Source of the DNA: Helcococcus kunzii ATCC 51366
GTDB taxonomy: Bacteria; Bacillota; Clostridia; Tissierellales; Peptoniphilaceae
Length of the DNA: 64,000 nucleotides
Reading direction: 5' to 3'
NCBI RefSeq assembly: GCF_000245755.1
Contig: NZ_JH601088.1
Coordinates: 348,244-412,243, forward strand
Shown: one piece after another, positions 8,419 through 17,527 of the stretch
Layout of the letters: each line of letters opens with the position of its first letter
Numbering within the stretch: the stretch's first letter is position 1
Notes under the pieces: generated by a model
The model's database searches: none
What the model was told of the DNA's origin: nothing
The model's input: the letters and a program-made list of their open reading frames with translations, nothing else
Made by a program: the position numbers and the translations under genes

Positions 8419-9435
8419 ATGTCAGTATTATTAACTGGAGGAGCAGGATATATAGGCTCACATATTGCGATTGAACTATTAAATCGTGACGAAGATGTTG
8501 TAATTGTAGATAATTTTTATAATTCTTCTAAAATTGTTTTAGATAGAATAAAAGAAATTACAGGAAAAGATTTCAAATTTTATGAAGCAGATATTAGAGA
8601 TAAAGAAGCATTAAATGAAGTCTTTCAAAAGGAAGAAATTGAGATTGTTATCCATCTAGCTGGACTTAAAGCGGTAGGAGAATCCGTTTCTAAGCCAATT
8701 GAATATTATGATAACAACGTGAATGGTACTTTAGTTTTACTTGATGTTATGAGAAATAATAATGTAAAAAATATTGTATTTTCATCATCTGCAACAGTTT
8801 ATGGTAATCCTAAAGAAGTACCAGTAAAAGAAACAACACCTAAGGGCATTTGTACAAATCCATATGGTTGGACAAAGTGGATGATTGAACAAATAATTGA
8901 AGATGTATATACTGCTGATAATGAATGGGGAGTAGTTATCTTAAGATACTTTAATCCAGTTGGTGCTCACGATTCTGGATTAATTGGTGAAGATCCAAAA
9001 GGCATTCCAAATAACTTAACACCATATATCACTCAAGTAGCGGTAGGAAAATTAGAAAAACTTACTGTATTTGGTAATGATTATGATACAGAAGACGGTA
9101 CAGGCGTAAGAGATTATATCCATGTCGTAGACCTTGCTTTAGGTCATGTAGCATCAATTAATAAAATTAGAGAACACAAAGGAATGAATCTATACAATTT
9201 AGGTACTGGTAGAGGGACCTCTGTTCTTGAAATGGTAGATGCGTTTGAAAAAGTATCTGGTAAAAAAATTCCATATGAAATAAAAGAAAGAAGACCAGGA
9301 GATATTGCTACAGTATATTGTGATACCGAAAAAGCAAAAAAGGAATTAGGTTGGGAAGCAAAATACGATATTGAAAGAATGGCAAAAGACGCTTGGCGCT
9401 GGCAAGAAAACAATCCAAATGGATTTGAAAAATAA
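8419..9435 (+). CDS. galE: UDP-glucose 4-epimerase
   Basis: A 338-residue short-chain dehydrogenase/reductase-family epimerase that interconverts UDP-glucose and UDP-galactose with tightly bound NAD+. The Rossmann motif 'GGAGYIGSHIA' is at residues 7-17, the catalytic serine region 'SSSATVYG' and the Tyr-x-x-x-Lys motif in 'YGWTKWMIE' follow, and 'VRDYIHVVDLA' and 'NLGTGRGTSVLE' are typical of GalE. Length and motif order match the family. It is a single-gene unit with a GAAGG ribosome-binding site and a terminator, and may supply UDP-galactose for surface polysaccharide. Confidence 0.96.
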   Translation: MSVLLTGGAGYIGSHIAIELLNRDEDVVIVDNFYNSSKIVLDRIKEITGKDFKFYEADIRDKEALNEVFQKEEIEIVIHLAGLKAVGESVSKPIEYYDNNVNGTLVLLDVMRNNNVKNIVFSSSATVYGNPKEVPVKETTPKGICTNPYGWTKWMIEQIIEDVYTADNEWGVVILRYFNPVGAHDSGLIGEDPKGIPNNLTPYITQVAVGKLEKLTVFGNDYDTEDGTGVRDYIHVVDLALGHVASINKIREHKGMNLYNLGTGRGTSVLEMVDAFEKVSGKKIPYEIKERRPGDIATVYCDTEKAKKELGWEAKYDIERMAKDAWRWQENNPNGFEK

Positions 9436-9450
9436 TTTAACAAGAAATAG

Positions 9451-9505
9451 AAAAAAGGCTGTTATAAAATAACTGGAAAGTTATTGTTAACAGCCTTTTT
9501 ATTTA
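9451..9505 (+). terminator. Terminator of galE
   Basis: AAAAAAGGCTGTTA pairs with TAACAGCCTTTTT; the inner part AATAACT/AGTTATT adds to the stem. Confidence 0.85.
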
Positions 9506-9576
9506 TTAAAAATTGTATTAATAAGCTAATATGTTTTTTTTTAAGAATATATTTTTAGATATTATATATATGTTCT

Positions 9577-9906
9577 CTACACTACACCAATATCCAAAGT
9601 CAATTGAAGACGATATACTGAAATAATAACAAGAGCAATCCTAAGTATATCGACAATAATATTAAATCTCTGAAATTGTTTTAAGTCATTTTTAATTTGT
9701 TCATCTCTATAATACCCAAGTTTATAATGTAGAGAGAAGAAAAGTAATAATCCAAGTATGTTTATTTGATTTCCTCTTACTCCCACAAATATTAGGCTTG
9801 TTTTAGGGAAAAAAATATAAAACAAGAGTAAAAATAATTCGACAATTAATGAAAGCATATATTTATTGATTGTTTTCATTGATAATAGTGACATGATCAT
9901 TTTCAA
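9577..9906 (-). CDS. Hypothetical small membrane protein
   Basis: Up to 109 residues with about three hydrophobic segments (roughly residues 15-35, 38-62 and 85-105) and the charged loop 'YYRDEQIKNDLKQFQRF', so a small integral membrane protein is likely. The start is uncertain: there are several Met codons (residues 1, 3, 5, 10) and no clear ribosome-binding site. It lies alone on the minus strand between galE and a lipoprotein gene. I do not recognise a family, and it may be a remnant. Confidence 0.5.
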   Translation of the reverse strand: MKMIMSLLSMKTINKYMLSLIVELFLLLFYIFFPKTSLIFVGVRGNQINILGLLLFFSLHYKLGYYRDEQIKNDLKQFQRFNIIVDILRIALVIISVYRLQLTLDIGVV

Positions 9907-10160
9907 ATAAAAAACATTTTGATAGTATTTATAAATTATCAGAAATTCTATTACGTATTTTATTTAAATTGATTATGTATACTCCTTTCAAAATATTTTT
10001 TAAATAGATAAATACTTAATAAAATTTATTATACTTCACATGATAAAATTATGCAAGGACATTTTTGTCATAGTTAAAAAAAATAATAATATTATATAAT
10101 TTCAATAGATTTAATAATGTTAATTATTAGATGAACATTTTATGTTGAAAGGAAGACATT

Positions 10161-10711
10161 ATGAAAAAGAAACTAATTATTTTTTTACTAGCTTTTGTTT
10201 TAGTTGGATGTGGTAAAACTTCGCAAAAAGAAACTGTGAAAGAAAATCAAAAGGTTCAAAATGAAAAGGATAGAAGCTCTAAAAAAAGTAAAGGAAGAAA
10301 ACTTAAAAAAAATGAAAGAATATCAAAAATTGGTGAACCTATAAAGTTAAAAGAATCAACTGTTACAATTAAAAAAGTCGAAAAAATATTTGATAAAGAT
10401 AATAAACCTTCAATAAATGTTATATATGATTGGGTAAATGAAAGTTCAGAAAAAGAATCACCAAATGCAACAGCTTTAATTGATCTTTTACAAAATAAGA
10501 TGTTAACAAAAATGAATAATAATTTTGATCAAGATAAATTAAGTTTAGATGAAGAAAGGACTCAGGTAGAGCCAAAAAAGAAAATAGAAGGACTAAATAG
10601 AATTTTTTTTTATATAATGAGAAAGATTCATTAACACTTAGGATAGATGATCCAGAAACTCATGATGATACTATTACATACTATATAGATGTAGATATCA
10701 ATTCATTGTAG
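10161..10711 (+). pseudogene. DUF5067-like lipoprotein, frameshifted at a T9 tract
   Basis: The reading frame from 10161 encodes a lipoprotein signal (lipobox LVGC, residues 14-17), a Lys-rich linker and a beta-type domain 'ESTVTIKKVEKIFDKDNKP' with 'NVIYDWVNESSEKE', resembling the DUF5067 domain of Gram-positive surface lipoproteins. The frame ends early at 10634 after a run of nine T (10603-10611). In another frame, coding continues: 'YNEKDSLTLRIDDPETHDD' then 'TITYYIDVDINSL' and a stop at 10709-10711. A one-base slip in the T tract therefore separates the last ~30 residues. It is either a pseudogene, a phase-variable gene, or a sequencing error. Confidence 0.7.
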
Positions 10712-10760
10712 AAAAATGGATTACTATTAAAATAAATAATTATATAAATAAGGAGACAAT

Positions 10761-11606
10761 ATGAAGAGAAGCATTAATATTATATTTAGTTTATGTTTAC
10801 TATTGGTTGTAATATTTACAATATCAAATAACGTTTATGCAGAAAAAGGAAAAAAAGAAGTAGATGTTATGATTAAAGATTTTTTTGATACTAGAGAAAA
10901 GTATTCTTATGAACAAGATAAGAAAATTAATACGAAAAAGAGTTCAAAATTTAAATCTATAAAAACATCAAATGATTCAATTTTTTCTAAATTAAAAGTT
11001 CGTAATAAAAATTTAGAAGAATATTTATTAAAATATATCAAATTACAAGAAGTAATTAACACAAAAAGTGATATTGAAGAAGAAATAATAAAAGAAGATA
11101 TAAATAAAGATATTACTTATGAAGGAAATAAAATAATAGTTTTTGTTGAGAGAAATAAGCAATCAATTTATACAATAAATGGGATAAAAAGTGAAGATAT
11201 CACTTTTGAAAATAGTAAATGTAAATTTATATTTGATAAAAGAACTATGGAATTAATTGATTATCAACCTCAAGATATAGAAGAGAAAGTATTAATGAAG
11301 GCTGATATGGATAAACTTATTGATAAAGAATCAGAAGAAAGAGAAAAAGCAAAATCACAAAATGATTTACAAGTTCAAAAATATTTATTAAATAAAAGAG
11401 ATAATAATTTTGAAGTAGTAAATCATAAATTAGCAATGCCTTTTGCATATAGAAAAAATGAATTTAATAGAGCAGCTATGGTAAACTATGCAAACAAACA
11501 TGCTAAGAATTATAATCGAAATTATCCTGACTTTGGAAAGATCGGAAATGGAGATTGTACAAACTTTGTTTCACAAATAATTAAAGCGGGAATTTATCTT
11601 GATTAA
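10761..11606 (+). pseudogene. Secreted amidase-domain protein, C-terminally truncated
   Basis: The 281-residue frame begins with a signal peptide (residues 1-27, 'NNVYA' before the expected cut) and a long charged, Lys/Glu-rich region. At the end it enters a putative amidase domain (PF12671-like): 'NRAAMVNYANKHAKNYNRNY' then 'GDCTNFVSQIIKAGIYLD' and a stop. In that family the Cys of CTNFVSQ is the presumed nucleophile and about 100 more residues, with the catalytic His, normally follow. They are not found in any frame downstream; the next sequence is a terminator. The gene is probably a truncated remnant of a cell-wall or surface amidase. Confidence 0.65.
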
Positions 11607-11650
11607 AATTAAACACAATAGTATGCTATTATTATTTTTAATAATAGATA

Positions 11651-11690
11651 AATCAGGACCACACGTTAGACGGGTGGTCCTGATTAGTTT
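11651..11690. terminator. Bidirectional terminator
   Basis: ATCAGGACCAC pairs with GGTGGTCCTGAT around ACGTTAGACG; flanking A- and T-rich tracts allow use from both sides. It separates the amidase remnant from the convergent regulator gene and overlaps that gene's stop codon. Confidence 0.85.
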
Positions 11691-12600
11691 AAAATATAAA
11701 TTTAACAGTATCAGATAACTTTTCATCATTTATTTTTTCTAAAAGTGATTGATAATAAACTAATAAATCTTTTTTATTAAATATTTTCAATAATGTGAGA
11801 GAGTTATTAAAGTGCATTTTTGACAATTTATCACCATTATATTGCTTAAATATGCCAATAAAAAAGTGTAGTTTATAAATGTTTTTTAGACTATTATTAC
11901 TTTCGAATTCTTCTAAAATATTAAATGTAAATTTCTCACCTTCTATATATGATTTATTGATCAAGAAAGTATTTAAATAGAATAAAATGATTTTCTCATA
12001 AATAATGGAATCATTTGGAGCATTGTCATAAAAATAATTTATGGTATATATTATAGAATCAGGCTTATTTGTTATGAAATAATCACATATTGAAATATAC
12101 AATATGGAAAGTGTTTCTATAATATTATAAAACTCGTCTTCTAATTTATTTAATATAATTTTTTTGCTAGAAAAAGATAATGATTTTTGTAGTTTGTCTT
12201 GCGCCGATGTATAGTCTTCGTTCCAGATATCAATAATTGATTTTGTAAAAAGATATAATTGATCATATTTTTGTTTAAAACACTGTTTTGATTCTATTTC
12301 CGCAATTATATTTCTTAAATTTAATCTATTTTTTTCATCAATAGCATTTATAAGCTTTAAAAATAAACATTTATAGTAGTATCTATCTTTAAATGATAAA
12401 TTAATATAATAATCGATAACTTTTGTATAATATATTTTTTCAAGTTTATATAAAACAGATATAGTTGGCTCAACTTCATTTTTTTCTATACGAGAGTAGT
12501 GTCTAGACGTAACTCCTATTTTTTCAGCTACTTTTTCTTGACTATAATGATGTTTTTTTCTTAAGAATTTAATAAACATACCGAAATCTGTGTATTCCAT
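11689..12600 (-). CDS. XRE-family regulator with helical C-terminal domain (Rgg/RRNPP-like)
   Basis: A 303-residue protein with an N-terminal helix-turn-helix (residues ~7-60, 'KHHYSQEKVAEKIGVTSRHY' followed by 'SRIEKNEVEPTISVLYKLE'). The remaining ~240 residues look all-helical, with repeats rich in Tyr, Leu, Lys and Asn. Size and layout match Rgg/PlcR-type (RRNPP) regulators, whose C-terminal TPR-like domain binds small secreted peptides. No adjacent small peptide gene is obvious. A GGAGTATAGT ribosome-binding site supports the start. It precedes, on its own strand, no other gene; the FAD protein lies upstream. Confidence 0.75.
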   Translation of the reverse strand: MEYTDFGMFIKFLRKKHHYSQEKVAEKIGVTSRHYSRIEKNEVEPTISVLYKLEKIYYTKVIDYYINLSFKDRYYYKCLFLKLINAIDEKNRLNLRNIIAEIESKQCFKQKYDQLYLFTKSIIDIWNEDYTSAQDKLQKSLSFSSKKIILNKLEDEFYNIIETLSILYISICDYFITNKPDSIIYTINYFYDNAPNDSIIYEKIILFYLNTFLINKSYIEGEKFTFNILEEFESNNSLKNIYKLHFFIGIFKQYNGDKLSKMHFNNSLTLLKIFNKKDLLVYYQSLLEKINDEKLSDTVKFIF

Positions 12601-12666
12601 ACTATACTCCTATAACAATATATATATTATTATATAAAATAAAGTATTAGAATACAACGATTTCAT

Positions 12667-14111
12667 CTATTTTTCTCCCATAAATCTATCCGCTACTGCT
12701 CTAGTGCTTCTAATAATAATATCAGCTGAGTTTGCTCTGATTAAAACGCCATATGCCCACATGCCGATAACATAGAAGTTTTTCAATTCTCCATATTTTT
12801 TACTTAAAATGTTTAGATTTGGGGCTGTAACATTGATAAAGTTTCCTTCATCGTCTGGTTGAATCATTTTTTTATTATATAAATTTTTAAGCAGAGTATT
12901 TTCTTCTGTATTTTCCTCTAAATTAAAATTAAATCCGGTTGCATTAAGTAAATAATCTACTTCAATATCATTATCACCTTTAGCAATGAATTTTCCATTT
13001 TTAATTTCAATCTCGTCTAAATTCTTTTCAAAAATGACTTTTCCTTTTTCAACGCATTCTATAATCCATTTACTTGTTTCGTAAGGTGTAACATTATAGA
13101 AAGGCTCTAACATTTTATCGTATTTCTTCATATATCTCTTTTGATCATTTATAGTAAGAGACGCATATAAGGTTGAGAAAAATGTGGCAATTCTTATAAA
13201 GTATTTAGAAATTAATGTAATTTCTACAGATTTTTCTTTTAATAATTTTTTGTAGTTTTCTACGGTCTTTTCTTTAACCTGATTATAGTATTTCATGAAG
13301 TCTATGTTTTCATTCAGCAGATCTTCTTTAACTTGATTGATGATAGTATCTAACTTGATAAATCCATTTTTATCGCTATTTTTAGAAATCCATTCATCAC
13401 TAAAAGAAAAAGTGAAGTTATTGTCTATTTCATTTGGAATGGATGGTTGATGAAATATACTTTCTCTGACAAAGAAATAGATTGGAGTTTCCATCTTTTT
13501 TTCTTGCATTAAATATCTAAAAATATCAATAGATGATGCACCAGCACCTATAATGCCAACTCGATCTTTTGATGTTATAGAGTCCAGTTTTCTGAAAGAG
13601 GATAAGGATTATTTTGATATTTATCTTTTCCTTCTAGATTATAGAAATCATTATATTTTGGATGACCGATTGTTAAAAATACATTGTCAAAATTCTCAAT
13701 TGTTTGTTTATCAGTCTTAATGGAGAATGTATTTTCATTTGAAACTTCAATATCTATAACTTCTTCATTTACACGAATAACATTTTTGTGATTTAAATAT
13801 TTTGAAAATCTATCTTCAAGGTATTCACCATAGTATTCTCTTGGTGTCATCTTTTCAAAATTGCTAATTTTCTTCTCATTTTCATTTAACCAATTATTAA
13901 AGTCAAAAGGATTTCCTTTTTCAATACTCATTGAATAGTTGCTAGTATTTAACAATCTGTATTTCGTATCACATTTATAAGGCTCACCGGGCCCAAATCT
14001 TTCATTCTTTTCAAATATGTAAATTTGTTCATTATCATAGTTTTTATGTTCTAATATTGATTTTAATAAATTTGATCCTGCAAGACCTGCACCAATAATT
14101 GCAATTTTCAT
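12667..14111 (-). pseudogene. FAD/NAD(P)-binding oxidoreductase-like protein, frameshifted
   Basis: Two minus-strand frames make one protein. The first (from 14111) has the dinucleotide-binding motif 'IAIIGAGLAGSNLLKSI' and the family-like 'EKNERFGPGEPYKCDTKYRL' and runs to 'PYPLSEN'. It stops at 13575, while the second frame continues with 'LDSITSKDRVGIIGAGASSI', a second Rossmann motif, and ends at 12667 after 'VIGMWAYGVLIRANSAD'. Adding one base to the four-T run at 13588-13591 (AAAA in the coding strand) joins them to ~480 residues, the length usual for uncharacterised COG4529-type proteins (PF13454). No substrate is known for the family. Confidence 0.75.
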
Positions 14112-14248
14112 ATTGCCTCCTAATTGAAAAATTGAAATTTAAGATAATTAATATTTTTATTATATTATATAAGAAAATTTTGAATGTAAATTATTATTAC
14201 CCATAATAACTAAATTAAATAATTTACTATTAATCTATATATTAAATA

Positions 14249-14257
14249 TGATATAAT
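14249..14257 (+). promoter_or_regulatory. Extended -10 promoter of the DUF1385-prmC-prfA operon
   Basis: TGATATAAT (TG at 14249-14250, TATAAT at 14252-14257) lies 27 bp before the DUF1385 start codon. The -35 region is poor, as expected for an extended -10 promoter. Confidence 0.5.
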
Positions 14258-14283
14258 AATGAAATGTTAAGGAGTTAGTTATT

Positions 14284-15180
14284 ATGTCAAAAGAAATAAA
14301 AAAAACCACAATTGGTGGACAAGCTCTATATGAAGGCATACTGATGAAAGGCCCAGATCAGACTTCAATAGTTGTTAGAAAACCAAATGGTGAATTAGAA
14401 AAAAAAATAATAGATAGATTTGAAATTACTAATAAATATTCTATTTTTAAATATCCATTCTTTAGAGGAATTGGAGCGTTTATAGATGCGATAAAAAACG
14501 GAACAAAGGCAATAGATTATTCTTTAAGTTTTAGTGAAGAGGAAGAAAAGAAACAATCAAAGCTTTCTGAAATCTTTTATAGTATACTATCTTTTTTAAT
14601 ATTTGCTGGGTTTTTATTGCTTTTCTTTTATGTGCCAACTTGGTTTTCAAATTTATTTAAAGATAAGATAAGCTCAGTATTTGTACTTAATTTAATTGAA
14701 GGTTTAGTTAGAATTGTCTTTTTCCTATTGTATGTAATAGGTATTGCTCAATTAAAAGATATTAAAAGAGTTTTTGAGTACCATGGTGCCGAACATAAAA
14801 CTATTGCATGTTATGAATATGGGGAAGAATTAACAGTTGAAAATGTAAGAAAACATTCAAAACTTCATCCTCGTTGTGGTACTTCCTTCATGTTTAATAT
14901 GGTAATCATATCAGCGTTTGTATTGGCTTTCTTTGGTTGGCCAAATCCCATCGTTAGAGTCATAACACGTATACTAATCATACCTTTATTAATGGGGATA
15001 ACTTATGAATTAAATAGATGGATGGGAAAATCTGATTCATTTTTAGCTAAGATATTAGCAAAACCTGGTATGTTTGTGCAATATATTGGGACTGTTAAAG
15101 AGCCGACAGATGATATGATTGAAGTTGCGATTGAAGCTATGAAAATGGTAATTCCTGAGGATAATTCTGATGAATGGTAG
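14284..15180 (+). CDS. DUF1385 family membrane protein (YqhQ-like)
   Basis: A 298-residue membrane protein that begins with the family hallmark 'TTIGGQALYEGILMKGP', has 'EYHGAEHKTIACYE' and 'HPRCGTSFMFNM', and contains about four membrane spans (roughly residues 98-118, 135-158, 205-225, 232-248). DUF1385 proteins are widespread in Firmicutes and commonly sit directly upstream of prmC and prfA, as here; their biochemical role is not established. The stop codon overlaps the prmC start, pointing to translational coupling. Confidence 0.92.
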   Translation: MSKEIKKTTIGGQALYEGILMKGPDQTSIVVRKPNGELEKKIIDRFEITNKYSIFKYPFFRGIGAFIDAIKNGTKAIDYSLSFSEEEEKKQSKLSEIFYSILSFLIFAGFLLLFFYVPTWFSNLFKDKISSVFVLNLIEGLVRIVFFLLYVIGIAQLKDIKRVFEYHGAEHKTIACYEYGEELTVENVRKHSKLHPRCGTSFMFNMVIISAFVLAFFGWPNPIVRVITRILIIPLLMGITYELNRWMGKSDSFLAKILAKPGMFVQYIGTVKEPTDDMIEVAIEAMKMVIPEDNSDEW

Positions 15181-15985
15181 TGTGACAATAGCAGATCTCT
15201 TAGATGGGGATTTTAGATATACAAAAATTGTACTTCAATATATCTTAGATTTCTCTATGTCAGATATACATAAAAATAGGGAAATGATAGTATCAGATGA
15301 TATATTAGCAAGATTTTTTGATATACAAGAAAAGATTAAGATGAAAATGCCATTACAATATGCAATCGGAGAATGGAATTTTTATGGAAGAGATTTTATT
15401 GTAAATGAAAATGTGCTTATTCCAAGACCAGAAACTGAATTAATAGTAGAAGAGATATTAAAAGAAAATCTTTGCGATAAAAAAATATTGGATATTGGTA
15501 CAGGTAGTGGAGCAATAGCGATATCACTAGATTTGGAGACTAAAGAAGATACAGAAGTTTTTGCGAGTGATATTTCTAAAAATGCATTACTAGTGGCTAA
15601 AGAAAATGCTGATAAATTCAATGCAAATGTTGAATTTATAAATTCCGATCTATTTGAAAATATTGAAGGGAAATTTGACATTATCGTATCAAACCCTCCG
15701 TATTTAAGTGAAGAAGAATATGATGCCGTAGATGAAGTCTTATATTTTGAGCCTAAAAATGCACTTATTGGTGGAGAAAAAGGTTATGAAATATATGAGG
15801 AGATTATTTCTCAATCTACAAAATATTTAAATGAAAATGGGAAGATATTTTTAGAAATAGGATATAAGCAGGCAGAGATAGTATCAAGTTTGCTTTTGAA
15901 AAATGGATATAATAAAATTAAAGTGAAACAAGATTATAATAGCTTAGATAGGATAGTTGTAGGTGAATTATGTTTGAAAAATTAG
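15170..15985 (+). CDS. prmC: Release-factor glutamine methyltransferase
   Basis: A 271-residue SAM-dependent methyltransferase that N5-methylates the Gln of the GGQ motif in peptide release factors. The SAM-binding motif 'ILDIGTGSGAIAISL' and the catalytic 'SNPPY' followed by 'LSEEEYD' are clear, and 'IPRPETELIVEEI' is typical of PrmC. The start overlaps the DUF1385 stop by 11 bp and has GAGGATAATTCTG before it. The 3' end overlaps prfA, its substrate gene, by 16 bp. Confidence 0.96.
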   Translation: MNGSVTIADLLDGDFRYTKIVLQYILDFSMSDIHKNREMIVSDDILARFFDIQEKIKMKMPLQYAIGEWNFYGRDFIVNENVLIPRPETELIVEEILKENLCDKKILDIGTGSGAIAISLDLETKEDTEVFASDISKNALLVAKENADKFNANVEFINSDLFENIEGKFDIIVSNPPYLSEEEYDAVDEVLYFEPKNALIGGEKGYEIYEEIISQSTKYLNENGKIFLEIGYKQAEIVSSLLLKNGYNKIKVKQDYNSLDRIVVGELCLKN

Positions 15986-17046
15986 AAAATACAAAAAATA
16001 AATTTTATGAATTAGAAAAGGATTTAGCAAATCCTGACTTAATTGCAAATATGGATGAGTGGCAAAAGGTTAATAGAGAATATGTTGATTTAAGACCTCT
16101 TGTAAAAGCTTATGAAGAATATAGAAAAAATGAAGACACAATTAAGGAAAATAAGGAAATGCTTGAAATGGCAGAAGATCAAGAAATGAAAGATCTTTTG
16201 CATGAAGAAATTGGTGAAGCTGAAGATAAATTAGAATCATTAGAAGAAAAGATTACATTCTTACTTATACCAAAAGATCCAAATGATTATAAAAACGTAT
16301 TTGTAGAAATTAGATCTGGTGCAGGTGGAGACGAAGCTGCTTTATTTGCAGGAGACTTATACAGAATGTATCAAATGTTTGCTAATAATAATGGATATAA
16401 AACAGAAGAAATCGAGTATTCTGAGCAAGGTACAGGTGGGGTAAAAGAAGTAATATTTATGGTTAAAGGTGAAGGTGCATATTCAAAATTGAAATATGAA
16501 TCTGGTGTACATCGTGTACAAAGAGTGCCTCAAACTGAAACACAAGGTAGAATCCACACTTCTACAGCTACAGTTGCTGTTTTACCAGAAGCAGGAAAGA
16601 TAGATATTGAAATTGATGAATCTACAGAGCTTAGAATCGATTACTATAGATCTTCCGGTGCGGGTGGACAACACGTAAATACTACCGACTCTGCTGTGAG
16701 GATTACTCACTTGCCGACTGGTATAGTGGTTGCTTGTCAAGATGAAAGATCTCAAATAAAAAATAAGGCAAAAGCTATGAATATTATGTATGCTAAACTT
16801 TATGATTTCAAGCTTGAACAACAACAAAAAGAGCTTTCTGAAGATAGAAAGACACAAGTAGGTACTGGTGATAGATCAGAAAAAATCAGAACATACAATT
16901 TCCCACAAGGAAGAGTTACTGATCATAGAATTAACAAAACAATTTATCAATTAGATAATTTCTTAAATGGTGATATTCAAGAAATGATTGATGCTTTAAT
17001 TTTAGAAGATCAAACAAAGAAATTAGAATTATCACAAAACAAATAG
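15970..17046 (+). CDS. prfA: Peptide chain release factor 1
   Basis: A 358-residue class I release factor that recognises UAA and UAG and triggers peptide release in the ribosomal A site. The GGQ motif is at residues 232-234 ('SSGAGGQHVNTTDSAVRITH'), and 'HRVQRVPQTETQGRIHTSTA' and 'RSEKIRTYNFPQGRVTDHRI' identify RF1. Length is normal. It is translationally linked to prmC upstream and is followed after 8 bp by a lipoprotein gene in the same operon. Confidence 0.97.
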   Translation: MFEKLENTKNKFYELEKDLANPDLIANMDEWQKVNREYVDLRPLVKAYEEYRKNEDTIKENKEMLEMAEDQEMKDLLHEEIGEAEDKLESLEEKITFLLIPKDPNDYKNVFVEIRSGAGGDEAALFAGDLYRMYQMFANNNGYKTEEIEYSEQGTGGVKEVIFMVKGEGAYSKLKYESGVHRVQRVPQTETQGRIHTSTATVAVLPEAGKIDIEIDESTELRIDYYRSSGAGGQHVNTTDSAVRITHLPTGIVVACQDERSQIKNKAKAMNIMYAKLYDFKLEQQQKELSEDRKTQVGTGDRSEKIRTYNFPQGRVTDHRINKTIYQLDNFLNGDIQEMIDALILEDQTKKLELSQNK

Positions 17047-17054
17047 GAAGAAAA

Positions 17055-17525
17055 ATGAGAAAAATTTTATTTACATTAATAGTTTTTACTTTTGTTTTAG
17101 CAGGATGTAGAGAAGTTAAGGAATTACCACAGGATGGAGATAAAACTGCCTCAGATTATTTACTTAAAGCATATAAAACAGATATAAAAGACGTTAAAGT
17201 AGATTTTATTGACTATGAAGATTTTTCAAAATTAAAAAATCAAACAAATAATTTTATTGTTGTTGCATCTAGTTTACAATGTGAATTTTGCGAAGAACTT
17301 ATTCCAAATTTTTATCAAATGGCGAATGAATTTGGTATAAAACATACATATTTTATAAAATTTAATGAACTTGATCAAAATGATAAAAATAAAATTGCAG
17401 AATCATTTACTGAACCCATTTTACCAACTATATTATTTGTGAAAAATGCTAATATTGATGAATATCAAGGAAAGTTTGATATTGCAGAATTATCTCAAAA
17501 ATTTGAGGATTTTATAAAGGAATAA
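17055..17525 (+). CDS. Thioredoxin-like lipoprotein
   Basis: A 156-residue protein with a lipoprotein signal (lipobox LAGC, residues 15-18) and a thioredoxin-like domain containing the redox motif Cys-Glu-Phe-Cys in 'SLQCEFCEELIPNFYQ' and a cis-Pro-like 'EPILPTILFV'. It should be anchored outside the membrane and could reduce, oxidise or isomerise disulfides in exported proteins. It is in the prfA operon with 2 bp before fni. The substrate is unknown. Confidence 0.85.
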   Translation: MRKILFTLIVFTFVLAGCREVKELPQDGDKTASDYLLKAYKTDIKDVKVDFIDYEDFSKLKNQTNNFIVVASSLQCEFCEELIPNFYQMANEFGIKHTYFIKFNELDQNDKNKIAESFTEPILPTILFVKNANIDEYQGKFDIAELSQKFEDFIKE

Positions 17526-17527
17526 AA

